From positions 10,638,422-10,702,421 of the forward strand of contig CM074185.1 of the NCBI GenBank assembly GCA_037179385.1: a stretch of DNA of 64,000 nucleotides. The letters run 5' to 3'. Under the pieces are notes generated by a model. The model saw only the letters and a list, made by a program, of their open reading frames with translations. It was not told where the DNA came from and ran no database searches. Origin of the DNA: Holothuria scabra (Eukaryota > Echinodermata > Holothuroidea > Aspidochirotida > Holothuriidae). The translations under genes and the position numbers were made by a program. Every line of letters starts with the position of its first letter. Position 1 is the first letter of the stretch. Positions 23,291-35,900 of the stretch are shown piece after piece.

Positions 23291-23318
23291 TATATAAATA
23301 TATATATATATATATATA
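23291..23318. repeat. (TA)n microsatellite between SINE-A2 and SINE-B
   Basis: About 28 bp of TA abutting the 3' end of SINE-B. Confidence 0.9.
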
Positions 23319-23650
23319 GGTCGAAAGGAGTGTTAAAGTTCGATTTTGAAATTGAAATGAGTCCCAAGCATTGGCATTAGCATAAATATATATATATATG
23401 TGTGTGTTGGTGTGTGTGTGTGTGTGTGTGTACATGTCAGATTATCGAACTTTATTGAACGTTGAATAAATGTTGAAAGTTTCATTTGGCTTTTTGATAA
23501 TGAGAAATTGAAGTCAATTCCAAGTGCTGGGGTAGGCGTTTCACACAAGGGAAAATTCAGAAGAAATAAATTCTAAAGGAAAAGTCAATCAGGAATCGAA
23601 CTTGGTCCTTTTGCGAACCAGGCAAGCGCCTTAGCCACTCCGCCTTTGTA
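23319..23650 (-). mobile_element. tRNA-derived SINE-B with PLE-like 3' terminus
   Basis: The minus-strand head has an A box (TGGCTAAGGCG, 23,627-23,637) and a B box (AAGTTCGATTCCTG, 23,590-23,603). The body runs down to a terminus CACTCCTTTCGACC against (TA)n, like the TTTCGACC end of PLE-2. A (TG)n tract at about 23,398-23,431 interrupts the body. It is not a functional tRNA, because the anticodon arm is poor and the sequence continues past the acceptor. Confidence 0.6.
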
Positions 23651-26600
23651 ACACTTGTAGTTTCAGACGTAGAACAGGATACAAGTAGAGTCGCACGCAA
23701 TTTAAGTGTTCACAATGCCCGATTGGTTTATGTTAATAGCATAGAGACTGGTCTTCAAAGGACATGGCTGTTTGATTTTGGACGTTCAGTTCGAATTGGT
23801 ATAGATCTGCGTTCACATCGGAGTCAAAATTTTTTATCTTTTGCGGGTAAGTGCAAAACTTCAAATATGCAAACATGGAAGATTTCTGGAACGTTTCTTC
23901 TTCAGTCGTTTCCCAGTGTTAACATTTTCAGACTTTCTCCTGCTACCCGAAAAGTTACGTTTTTTATGTTGAAGTACTTCAACACCTCTTTGATTGAGGG
24001 AAATTCCCAGAACTTTTTTCAACCCTTCTGTACTCTATTGATCCCAAATATGTGTTTGTGTATTTCAGGGCAGGCAAAGTATGCATGTTTGCATTATTGC
24101 AAACAAGAAAACACATGTTGCCGTGGAGTAAAAAAAACCTTATTCAAGGTGTGAAATATAAGCAGAAAAACCGTCATTTTGAATTGCTTATTGTTGCAAA
24201 ACTGAACCCCTAACGACTGCAACAAATATATGTACAAAACAGTTTGTGAAATCCTTCAGTAAATTGACAACCTTTCTGGCAAGCACAAATATTGATTCGA
24301 GACTTGGTAAAACTGGATTTGTAACCCTTTCATACTGTGGTAGCAGCAGAAGAAAGGGAACAGTTCATTCTAAGGTCACTTTATATGTTTACAGTGCTGT
24401 TTTTATGCACTTTTGTCCTGGTTAGATTTAAATCTGAGTTACAGAACCATGAAAGAGGCAACAACTATACAAACCAGACAGCATACCAGCAGAGAAACAG
24501 TTTTTTTTTTAAACCAATAAAGAAAATCTAATCACGGTTTCATTCAATGGTACTCTTTTGTATCCATTCAGCGAGCGTGCAATGTATTGCAATGGTGTAC
24601 CCTACAGAAAGTTTCTATTAGACCAACTCATTTCTGCTTGCCCACTTGGCTTGTCAAGACTGGGAAATCAGAAATTTCGCTCAGTTTGAACTTATTACAA
24701 TTTCATTAAAATCACTATTCCAGAGTGCTTATGGGTTTTTCGAAATCTTTATCTTTAACCTCTTTATTTGTCTAAGTTCCCGTTGGCTCCAACTGCACCT
24801 GCATATCGTTGCTAACATTTTAATTATTAAGTAAAACACGGGAGTAAAATAAAAAGAACCTGAGCTGAAACTGCACACGTTACACCAAAAAAATGACTCA
24901 TAGATCAATTTTTACCCCCAACATTATCCTTTGACCATAGTTTGCCCCCACCATGTAACCCTCTGGCGCCACCAGGAGGTCTTTTTCCGACTGTCATGAC
25001 TTCCTTAGAAATAATTTGACTTGATTTTAAAAGGCATCATTTAACATGTTATTCATAGCAAGCAGCTAGTAGAGGGGTTTCATTTTGGAGGTGGACTGTT
25101 TCGTCAAAACTTTTACAACTTTCTGATGTTATTTTGGACGTTGGGAGTACTGTCCCTTTCATGTTAAACTCATGGGATCCAGCCGGTTTTAGTTGCCTAG
25201 CTAAGTTTTAATTGCTTAGTGCACGTGCTATACTACTTACATTATAAACTGATGACATATCACTGTCAGCATGACCCATACAGTCGTCCTCTCTAAATTT
25301 CTTAGAGTGCGTTTGTCAGAAAAAATTCTTTTTATCAGAACCTGCGTAAAAGCCGTGTTCTAAAAAAGCAGCATCCATTCATAATCCTATCACATGACTA
25401 GGATAACATGCCTGGCTGCACAATTAACGTTTATATAATAAGGTCACATATGACTTCAAAATATCTAATGTAAAAACAGTCACTACCGTTTTATACAAAG
25501 GAACTCCAGATAATATACTAGCTAAGACGCCTGCCGATTTTTGAAGCAATCCGGAATTTGTTTTCATTGAAAACGGTAAGTGAACTAAACAAGAAAAATA
25601 GAATAAAATCATTGTAATGACTTTTAATCGTAATAGATATCACCTTAAAGTATGCATAGTTTCCTGTTAACTTTGGAAGATGTGTAGGCCTATTTTAGTT
25701 TTTGTAAAAGGGCGTGGAATTTACCTTATACTAGTCAAAAGTTTGGAAATGTGCTAAATTCAAGTGCATTGAAAGTGAAAGTGTTTGATTACGTATCCCT
25801 TGAAGTTCTCTTCCTTAAAATATCGTTACCAAACATTTCCAAACTTGAACTTGCCACAACATCAGATCAGCGTGTATTTTTCAATGAGTGCCAGGGGATA
25901 TAAATCGGCAAAGAAATGTCCCTTATTGTTGGCCCTTGCTCTGGATGTGTCGACCAGGTTCCGAAATCTGCGAAGTTTTTTTAGAAGTGTATTCTAAAAC
26001 AATGCGTAGAATTAACTCAGGGAGGAAATGAAAAAGCAACAAACAAGTGTTTACCTTTAAAGTAAAATCAATTTGCACGTGCAGAAACCGTAGATGGCTC
26101 ATGTAGGAATGGAGGGACGAAGCAAGTAGTCATAAATTGTAGAGGGACAGGGTGTAGGAAGGATCACAAGGTGCAGGCTGATGAACTTTGATGCTGCTTT
26201 GTCTTGCGTTTAATTCTAAATTAGTGCTGTTGTAACTGTTTTTGGTGCAATCAAGCAGTTTTGAACTGAGGCCATGAAACCCGCGTTGTCGCAAAGTGTT
26301 TGCGTAGAACATGTGGCAAGAATATACGGATTAAGTGTAGAAAACATCTTCTGTATGCTATGGTGATTTTTAGGCGGGGTAGAGTTTTCCTTGGATTGGG
26401 TTTTAGTGTAATAGTTGGCCTCAAAATTCACACTTTCAATGGAAGCACGCAGCAGTCTGGAAATTTCATAGAGGAAAATACTAAGCAACAACCTAGTACA
26501 TTTGCTTACCCAACTAACGCTCATTCCCCTTCTGTGCATTGCCTTCATTAAAACTAAACTTAATTTACAACTGCCACGAAGACTGAGGGTACACTTCACA

Positions 26601-26862
26601 CCTTTTCCAATGGTCTATTAAATACGATATACCATTCACAGTAGGAAATAAGTTCACTTCAAATAATTTGCCGTAGCCTGACCTAAAAACTCTGAATTAT
26701 GGAATACCTCACTCAGCCCAGATCCTAGTTTGAACCTTGTTTGGCATATAGATTTACCAAAAACTTACATTTATCCTCATTAACCTAAATGAAACGTCAT
26801 TGTTATGATGAATTTCTTTGTACAACTTTAATTAAGAAAAATTACCAAAATTTTTTTCGACA
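23651..26862. other. Intergenic upstream of the B12-carrier gene, no gene seen
   Basis: No supported gene. A 143-codon frame at 23,723-24,154 has no recognisable domain. The promoter of the downstream gene should lie here or in an unseen 5' UTR intron, but I see no element I would defend. Confidence 0.4.
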
Positions 26863-26884
26863 GTTTTTTGGCAACTGAGTAAGG

Positions 26885-26960
26885 ATGGACCTTACAATTA
26901 CAACGATATGTGTTCTTTTCGTGATTCCTCTGAGTGCAGGTTCTGGTTGTGAGATATGTG
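26885..26960 (+). CDS. TCN2-like: B12-carrier gene 1, exon 1 (signal peptide)
   Basis: Encodes residues 1-25 and the first base of codon 26. MDLTITTICVLFVIPLSAG is a signal peptide. The mature start SGCEIC resembles the CEI that begins vertebrate transcobalamin. It ends at a consensus donor, GTAAGT, phase 1. A possible 5' UTR acceptor (tttcgacag) lies at about 26,862. Confidence 0.85.
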
Positions 26961-29900
26961 GTAAGTTGGATCAAATAAATCTGATCACTTCTATATATAC
27001 ATTTATGTACTGCTTGTAAAGTCTTGTCGTTTAATACAAGGGGTGGTATTATTTGCTCTATGCAAAGCATGCACGTAAGAGCTCGTGGACTTTGGTATGC
27101 ATAGGCAGTGTACCGTGAAGGACTTGACTCGCACAAGTTATACTTGTGTTTACCTTGCCATTCAGTCTTGGAACATACCCTGAGATGCACTGATGAGATA
27201 TAACAAGACCGAAACAGCTTTGTGTTTGCACACTGAGAGTATATATATATTTTATATTATATATATATATATTTATATTTATATATATATATAGATATAT
27301 ATATATATAGATATATATATATATTCATATATATAAATATAAATATATATATATATATCTATGCAATTACTTCGATGTTGTCCAACTTACGTACATCTAT
27401 CCGTTGACACTAAAAACTTACGAGCCATTGAAATAACGTGCATGTACACCCTGTGTAACCCAGAACCAATAGGGGACATTTCGTGTTCTTTCCGAAGGGT
27501 ACTGGGTTTGCACCTTCCGCTTGTCTTCACTAAACCATCTCATCAAGCATGTCCTATCAGTTAGATGAACCTGTTTAATTAGTCCACAGTTCACCTGGTA
27601 ATGAGTAAGCAACTTTGCTGCCTCAGTCTGCCACAGAACAGTCCATTGTCATGGTGAGAACAACCTCTGATACGAGAACTCTTTCCGTGGACACTAGACA
27701 GTTTAAAAGTTTATTCACACTTCACAAGTTTTGTAAATGGAGATGAGATGGTGTGACCAGGCGGGTGGGATCAAAGAGCCGTTATCTAGTACTGTGGTAT
27801 CTGACTCAGTATTTTTTACTTCTAAAGACCGTTGGTCGGCGGTATTTGGTAGGCAATTCCACATTGGGCTTAACATGTAATGAAATATAATCTTAAGTAT
27901 TTTATTGTTTTAATTTTCTCTTGTTGTACTGGCGGTTTACCGATTTCGCCTAACAGGTCGATCCAGCGTTATATATAACGTTAAGTCGAAGTTGGCAGAT
28001 CGAAGTTGGAATGTGTAGGTCAAAAGTGTTGTAGTAATACATTCGATCATGTATTTTATACCGATCCAAAATAGAGTTTAAATCCTTATCAAAGAAGGAA
28101 CGGTTGAAGAAAAACACCACAGAGAAAATGGAGAGGGGACCGAACCCACCATCCTCCGCTTTCCGGGCAGAGCCTATGACCACTACGCTATTACAGCTCG
28201 TGATTCACAGAAGCGACAACAACAGGCTATAAATACCCCGCGAGAATCAATTTTCTCTCCTTGTTACCATATGGAAAACGTTTTACACACTGTTTTATAT
28301 GGGAATGCGTAACTCTATACCGAGTCCGATTTACCACATAATGTCTATGCAATTACTTCGAAGGAAAGAAAATTGATTCACGCGGGGTATTTATAGCCTG
28401 TTGAACGTTCGTGCCTACAGTACTGTGAGACTAAAACATCAAAAATCTTAAAGTAGCTAATAACAGACATGTTGAAGAGAATTTTGTACTAGAAGGATAT
28501 TCCGGTATCAATTTAGTAAGGTTTCAATTAAAAAAGACTATCTTATCGTTCGCTCTTCAAACCCCACACCTGTAGCTGTTCATAACTCAAGATGTATCCG
28601 TGTAAAGATGTGTGTCAAAAACAGACTCCCAGTTGCTTCGAGGTTACAAAAATGTTGTGTAATTCAGGTAGATTACTTCAAAATCTTTTGTTATACTCTA
28701 AAATTGAAATGATTAATTTTACCTCGAAACTTCACACTAGGGAAACAGAGAATAATGTTCGTTCGATGTGAAGCTGAAAATTTTGAGAGCACAAAAGTTG
28801 CAGCTTTAAAGGGTGTGCGCATATTTCATTTATATGTGCGGAAATAGTAAAATAATACCAAAAATGCTCCATTGGTCTGCTGGAATGAAATCACAGATTC
28901 CTGACAATGCAACTTGTTACTGTGATTTGAATATTTTCTTTAATAGGTCTTAACTTCCTAACGCAATATGCAATTGAGATGGAATTTTCACCATTCACGG
29001 GGTATCCTTTATTAATCTGAAGCACCAAACATGTAGATACAGAAAAGAACCGTTTCTATTTGTCATGCAGTATTAGAATTAACATTCCTGCCTGATTCGG
29101 TAGAAACTACTACACTAACCATCCATGTAGTTAAATGTAGTGTAGAAGCCCATTTATTTAATATGCCAGCCTTTACTCGTAAGGAAATAGCTTCAAGTAA
29201 GGTAATATACTTAAAAATATTTAGAGTCGAAGTATTCTTATCAGAGGGCTGTTATAAGGAACCTGTCCAAATAGGTCCCTATGACTGAAAGGTACAGAAA
29301 AAAATTAGGACAAAAGGACTCGTACATCTGGAACTGTAGCTGCAGTTCACAGTACAGAATACACAAATATCCTTATAATGTTCTACTCTCTCGAAATATG
29401 ATTCGTTGCTTTTGCTGTTTTCTACGTGCCAGAGTTACTTTACGGCTACATATTATTAAAAATGAATGATCACCGCATGTCAGAAAAATACCCTTAGAAC
29501 AATCTCGTCAGGAACTGTTCTCAGTACTAATTATATGCCCATTTAAGCATGTGAAAATGACCCTGAAGGTTGACATTTGATAGCACTTTATCTCAGAATT
29601 TGACTCCCGTTTTGCCAGCACTTATTTCAGGATTTTTTGTAAGTTGTTATTTGAACCCCAAAGTTGTTGGGCTTCTATTGTACCAGAATGGTAATCAAGT
29701 CTACTGCTCATTGAAGCAGCTAATTGGAGTAATGAACCAGTGACCGGGTACTATAATTGGGAACCGCAGTTTTTCCCTAAAAACTGTGGTAGCCATGACG
29801 GATCTCCTTAAAGGCTAATATCCCGTAAAGCAAAAACGAAAAATTTGATTCTTTTCGTGACTCTGTGGAACATTACATGGTAAATTTAAATTTATTCCAA

Positions 29901-32900
29901 CAAAACGCCGTTATTTGCTTTTTCCTACAGTTCTCTCGACTCTGTGGCAAAGAGGCACATTGAAGCAACCAAATGTTCCCCATTTAGGAAGTCTCGAAAA
30001 TTTACACTCTAAAAAGTGACACAAAGGATCTTTGAAATACAATTCTTCTGACTTTAACAAACAATCTTTTAACAGGTTTAAAAATAATGACTATTTTTCA
30101 CTGACGTCAGAGGCTCTATTTCATTTAATGCATGAACTTCCATGAAACAATATTTCTGGACTTTGTCAAATTTACAAAGAGTGCACTTTTCCATTGAAAA
30201 TCCAAATTCCATTTGCCTTACATTAGTCTTTCCTATTTATAAAATCTTGATTGGAGACGTCAACACCTTACAGACGGTGTAAAAAGAAAAACTGGCTAAC
30301 GTCCGTCATGACAACTTACATCAACACATTCCAAAACTGATTTGCGTTAAGTAACTTCACGTCACGTCCAAGTAAAAGGTTTACCCATTTTCACCAAGAA
30401 ATAAGGTGTGGATGCTTGTGGTACAAAAGATTTCTGAAGCCTTTGATTTCAATATCAATTTTATATGACTCATAAGGACGGAGTTTGATAGCCTTCAGTA
30501 ATATAGAGATTGGAACACTACTTAATGCAGATCACTTTTTTACAATTAGATTGAATTTAAAACACCCGCCACCCTCGACAAAACTTATACACTTAACTCA
30601 CTTTCGTGTCAATGTTGAAGTCACAGAGCACCTTAGAGATCCGCAGCAGTGGTAGGAGAAACGGTGCAGACAGGAGGATGTTCATCTTCCCGTCAATAAG
30701 ATCAAACTGACTCAAGGAGCTTCCTATTTCAATTACATGCAGCTTCCATGAACCCATCTTTTGGACTATTGTTAGATATTCATAGAATGTACTTTTCTGA
30801 CGTAAATCATATTTCATTTGCCGTACCAAAGCCTTTCCTATTCCCAATGCAAAGTCATGTTTAACCCTTGCGTTGTTGATTTCAGTGCTTTACAGACGAT
30901 GTCGAAAGCGAAAGGGCAAGCGTCCATCATGACAACTTACACAAATCCAACAACTGATTTTGCTTGCAGTAAATATGTGGCGCCAATAATTAGGCTTACT
31001 CGTGCGTATAGTGCAGAACTGCAGAATCAAAGCATAACATGCTTCCGGTACAATTGCCTGCTGAAGCCTTTTGATTCCAATATCAATCTTATGTAACTCA
31101 TAATTACGTGGACTGATATTTTTCAAAACTTTAGAGATTTGAAGACTTTACTTCATCTGTTCATGCATACTTTTATACAATTGGTTTGGATTGAAAACAC
31201 CCACGACCCTCCACTTGTAACATGTTGAAGTCTTTGAACACATCAAAGGCTGCTGCAGCAGTTGTAGGAGAAAGGTGCAGAAAATAGGATGCTAACCTCC
31301 TCGTTTTCGGCCATTATTTTGCCCGAGTATTGTATCCACTGGATGTAATGTGTGGAACTTTGAAACACATTGTTTACGATGAACCATTGAACTCTTAAGA
31401 GACATTCTACTATGACGTCGGGAGAGATTTGAAAAAAAAAAAACTTTGGCTGCAACGCTCTTCACTTAGTGTCTAGAAATAACAGATGAACAGTTTGAAT
31501 ACTGACCAATTAGGTCCCTTTGACTAAATTACATAATTTCCTCTAAATTTTGTTAAATACATACAGAGTTTTTGCCTTCAACGTAGCGAGACCCACTGTA
31601 CGGCCGGGTGTCCAAAAACCCATTTACCTAAGACGCATCCAATGATGATGTCAGTACAGGTCACTTGTGAAGATGCTTGCCTTTTTTAACGATTTAAGAT
31701 GGTATTCTCTGGTTTTTGCAAAACACATCAGAGCAAATCCTGGCGTTTGGCATGGCAAATAACCAGAGTTGTAACAAGTCCCGGCTCCTCCCAAGTTCCT
31801 CTCAAAATGATAGTGACTCGATAGAGTTCAGGAACAACTCCCCCATTGAAATAATACAGTAACTCGAGTCAATGACTCGACTCGCGTCACAAGTTTGAAA
31901 ACACGTGACTCGAGTCCCTAATCTAGTGAATCTAGTGACTCAATTACAACATTGCAAATGACCCAGTAGTACGTTTATGTTTGATGCACCAGTCAAAAAG
32001 AGATTTCCAATGACTTTGTAGCCCTTATTTTGTTGTATATATGAGTTAGTCTAGTCTTTAAGATCACTGCTCTAGGTATTTCATTTCAAACAATTTTTTA
32101 TTCATCGCGTGAGGCGATCCAAACTTAACTCCCTTGTATCTAATTAGAGTTAGAGAATCTTAAGTGTAAATTGTGGGAAGAATTACTTTTGTCTACGTGG
32201 ATATGATAGCGCTGCTGTGGACTAAGATGGTGATTACTATTTTCTGGTTGCTGCCAGTCTACAACAGCAACAATAATGACAAACCATTGAAGCAGAGGTA
32301 CCGTGAAAGGTCAAGAGTGTGGTCAATTATGTTTGCTATCTTTTCGGAGCCGTATAGCTAATTACTTTGTGGGGAGCAATCGCTTGATTCCAGTCATACC
32401 AAAATGAAAACTTTTGCATTAAACAAGTGTTTTTTAGCTAATCATTAAGCTAAAGCCACAAAAATGAACTCCACTTGATATCGATTTAAAACTTTAGACG
32501 GTTTGAATCCTTTAAGATCAAAACCCAAATTTTGTAACTCGTGTACAGTTGGGAAGCAGGCTTCAAATTTGAGACCTCTATTGCGCAATCTTTACACGCT
32601 TAACACTCGCGGTGAAATGCATTTTGGGAGACCATGCTGGAGCTAGCTCACGCAGAACGAAAACGGACACCCGTTACAAATGTCAATAATTCATATTCAT
32701 AGCGTTAAGCAATGGAGTATTATCGGCAATTGAAGAAGTATAGAAAGTTAACTATTCAAAAGAAACTCGTTTTAGTAGACAGCGATTTTCAGGGGGTGAA
32801 CTTTGGCTAGAGTCTTCGTCATAAGCTGTTCGAGAAAACCGAAGGGGTGAGAGCTAACTTGGGAAGTTTTCAAACTACACATTTTCCGTCTTCAAGGTGA

Positions 32901-35900
32901 GAATGTGTTGAAATGTCATTTGAAAGAGAGAGAACAAATAATACTTCCAAAATAAAGTGGTACCTTTGTTGTTATCCTTTTATCTTCACTAAAAATGCTA
33001 TAAAGAACTCTGGTCTTTTTTCTGCTTCATCCCTTCATTAGGCTATATGTACATACTTTCGCATCACTTACGTATGTGAACACACAAAGCAAGGCATTGT
33101 GTTGAATCTTATATCGCAGTGCTCCACGCCAGCTGGCTACCATCACGCATTGCGTTTCAAGATGTCTGACTGTCTACACATGCACTGCAAACAGAATCGT
33201 AGCATAAACAAAGCGGGATTACCCGTCTTCAGGAATATTGGAATAATTTATCAACGGACCTAAGGGAGAAAGTATATTTCCTATCTTAAATGTGTTTATG
33301 ACGTAATTTTTGGACAGCTTCAGGATGATTTGTGATCCTACGCCGAACGTTCGGGAAGGGTGACCCAAAATCGCCCGATGATTCTTGGGCCTTTTGACCG
33401 TCAATTTGACCTAAAACAGGTTTTACGATAACTTGAGAAGTTAGTTTGGTAAGTGTCATATTTATTGATCGTAACTGGATGTAAACAGAATAAATAAGCC
33501 CTTCTTTTTTCCAAGTGAACATTTCCACAAGCGACCTAAATTCAAAATTGTGTGACGTCATCAGAGCTTAACATATTTCGGTGACCCCGAGGTCAGCTTC
33601 CCAACTGTGTAGTTTGTACAGTTGAGTAGAGTTTATTTCGACGGCTGGAAAGGTGTGGCGATGTAAATTATAGAGAATAATATCGTTCATGCCAGTTGTT
33701 TGCGTTGGCTAATGATACGTCCCAGACGGATGGTATGGACACAGAGGAACACCTTCGCTCGTTGGTTTCAGTGGTTTTTAGGATATATGAAAAAGTTTTA
33801 CAATACATAATTATCAATCAATGAGCTATACTTAAATGTTTTAATCTCGCAGGAGAGGAATACCCCGAAATAGGTGAAGAGTTAATTCAAGTGCGGGAAG
33901 CTGCTGTGCAGTGGTTGGCTGATAAACAGAGAGGAGACGGTAGCTGGCCAAATGTTAACACACAAAACGCCATTTTGGGACTGCAACTTGCTAATCAAAG
34001 CTGGCTAGCTGATCAAGAACTAGAGGAACGACTGATAACGAAATCAAGACTGGAATTTGAGCTACTTCGTCAACTCCTCCCTGGGAGGTGAGTTACAACC
34101 ACTGCCTCTATAGCCGTGGTGACGCTACAACGAATTCGGATCTGATTCCGATCCGACTTTTTCGTGTTCTGGTTGAAACCCTCTCCCAATTCTGTTCTCA
34201 AAGGCCGAAAAAATGTCAACCAGTGTAATATATAATTTACATCCGATGTCTATGGAAATAAAACGCCAACTACCTTTTTTGTGACGTCACATTAACATAC
34301 ATTTTTTATCGGACGGCATACTACTTCGATAAAATTTGTCTATCGATGTGACATCACATAATATTTAACGTAAACTTAATTTCTCTAGTCCTACGGTACC
34401 ACTTACATTTTAACACATGTTGGCAAATTTGTGGCTCTGTTCGACCACAGATTGAGAACATTTTAACGAAAACTCGAAAAAACCGGATCGGAACCCTATC
34501 CGAATTCGTGTAGTGTGGCCGCGGCTTTTAAATTTCTCATCTAAGACAGTACATAGGCGGCGGAAGATGTTTTTAATTGGGGGCCACAAGTTTTCGGCAG
34601 CCGACATACTGGTAACGCCGTAAGGCGTCCGGCTTTGCGCGAAGCACAAACCCCATCGACATGGGGTCCAGGGGCCGCTTAAGCCCCGCTGGTGGGATCA
34701 GGGAGGGGGAAGCCATGGTAGGGGTCCATGGGGGGCTGGATATATTTGTAAGGGGTGGCTGGAGCTTACTATCTAAGCGTAGCGCCACTATCGGTTGGCG
34801 CGGAGCGTACAAAGAAAATTTTGGATTTTAAAACCTCCCAGATGGCCTGAAAATGGCATTTGCCAGGTTTACTTGTCTCTAATTCTGGTGACAAAAATTT
34901 GTGATTTTTCTAAGATTAAAACACACTTTTGAGATACTGATTAGCTCAGTTCATTATCCCAATGGACTATGTATCCTAGGATCGCAAAACCGGAATCCTG
35001 CTGAATGTTGCAAACAGCTGTTCCAGTGCACGCCTGAGTAAGGTATTTCTAGAGGCGTAGAGGAGCATTTCAGTTTTGGGGCAGAAAAATTTGCCTGAAA
35101 AAATTTAATTCTGCCCGTAGGACAGTCAAAGCGGAGCGCCACTACTGGTTGGCGCGGAGCTTCAAGAAAATTTGAAAATTCGTACCTCTCAGACAGTAAA
35201 TATGACATTTCCCAGGCTTGTGAAGGGGATCCAAGCAGTCGTTTCTTTAAGTTTCAATTGCAGATAAACGTTTGTTTGTTCCAAACTAAAATTCGGCCTG
35301 AAAGACTAAGCGGAGCTCCACCATTGGTTGGCGCGAAGCGTACAAAACATTTTTAAATATCCTACCCCTGAGACAGTCGAAAATGACATTTCCCAGGCTT
35401 ATATGGGTATCTAAGCAGTCGCTATTTGATCAGAAAATTACCAGATAAAATGTATCACGACCAATTGATGAAATGGTCCCGCATATTTTCGGGGGAAACT
35501 ACAAACCGGAATTGGAAACATGCTAATGAATTTTACTCTATTGCGACTCTTAGCTCATTTCGATATGTCTTGAAAAAATTGTGAACTTCCGAACTTCCCA
35601 ATATAAATGACTTTACTTTGGAAAAAAATTAGGCCTATGGGGATCTTAGCAGTCTCTATTTTGATCAGAAGAATCAGAAAAAAGTACCACTACCATTGGA
35701 TGAAATGAAGTAGATGATTTTTTCTTCTATTAGTAACTCTTATTGGCGGAACAGTCACGTCATAAGGTGTCTTGAAATGAATTTTCAAGCTGACTTGAAT
35801 TAATTTGGTAATTGAAAACGTCCCAGCATCTTTTTAACCTTTGCCCGAATATTTGACCATTTCGGGCAAATTTTTGATGACAACCTGTTTTTCACATTCT

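Larger units (their letters stand above)
26961..33852 (+). other. Intron 1
   Basis: 6.9 kb. It contains a (TA)n tract at 27,239-27,360, SINE-C (28,010-28,200), a foldback element (28,221-28,402) and a tandem duplication (30,125-31,320). A cluster of gactcgagtc-like words lies at about 31,800-31,930. No other exons are seen. Confidence 0.7.

Noticed and set aside
23723..24154. 143-codon open frame
   Set aside because: No recognisable family, no splice context, and composition like the surrounding non-coding DNA.
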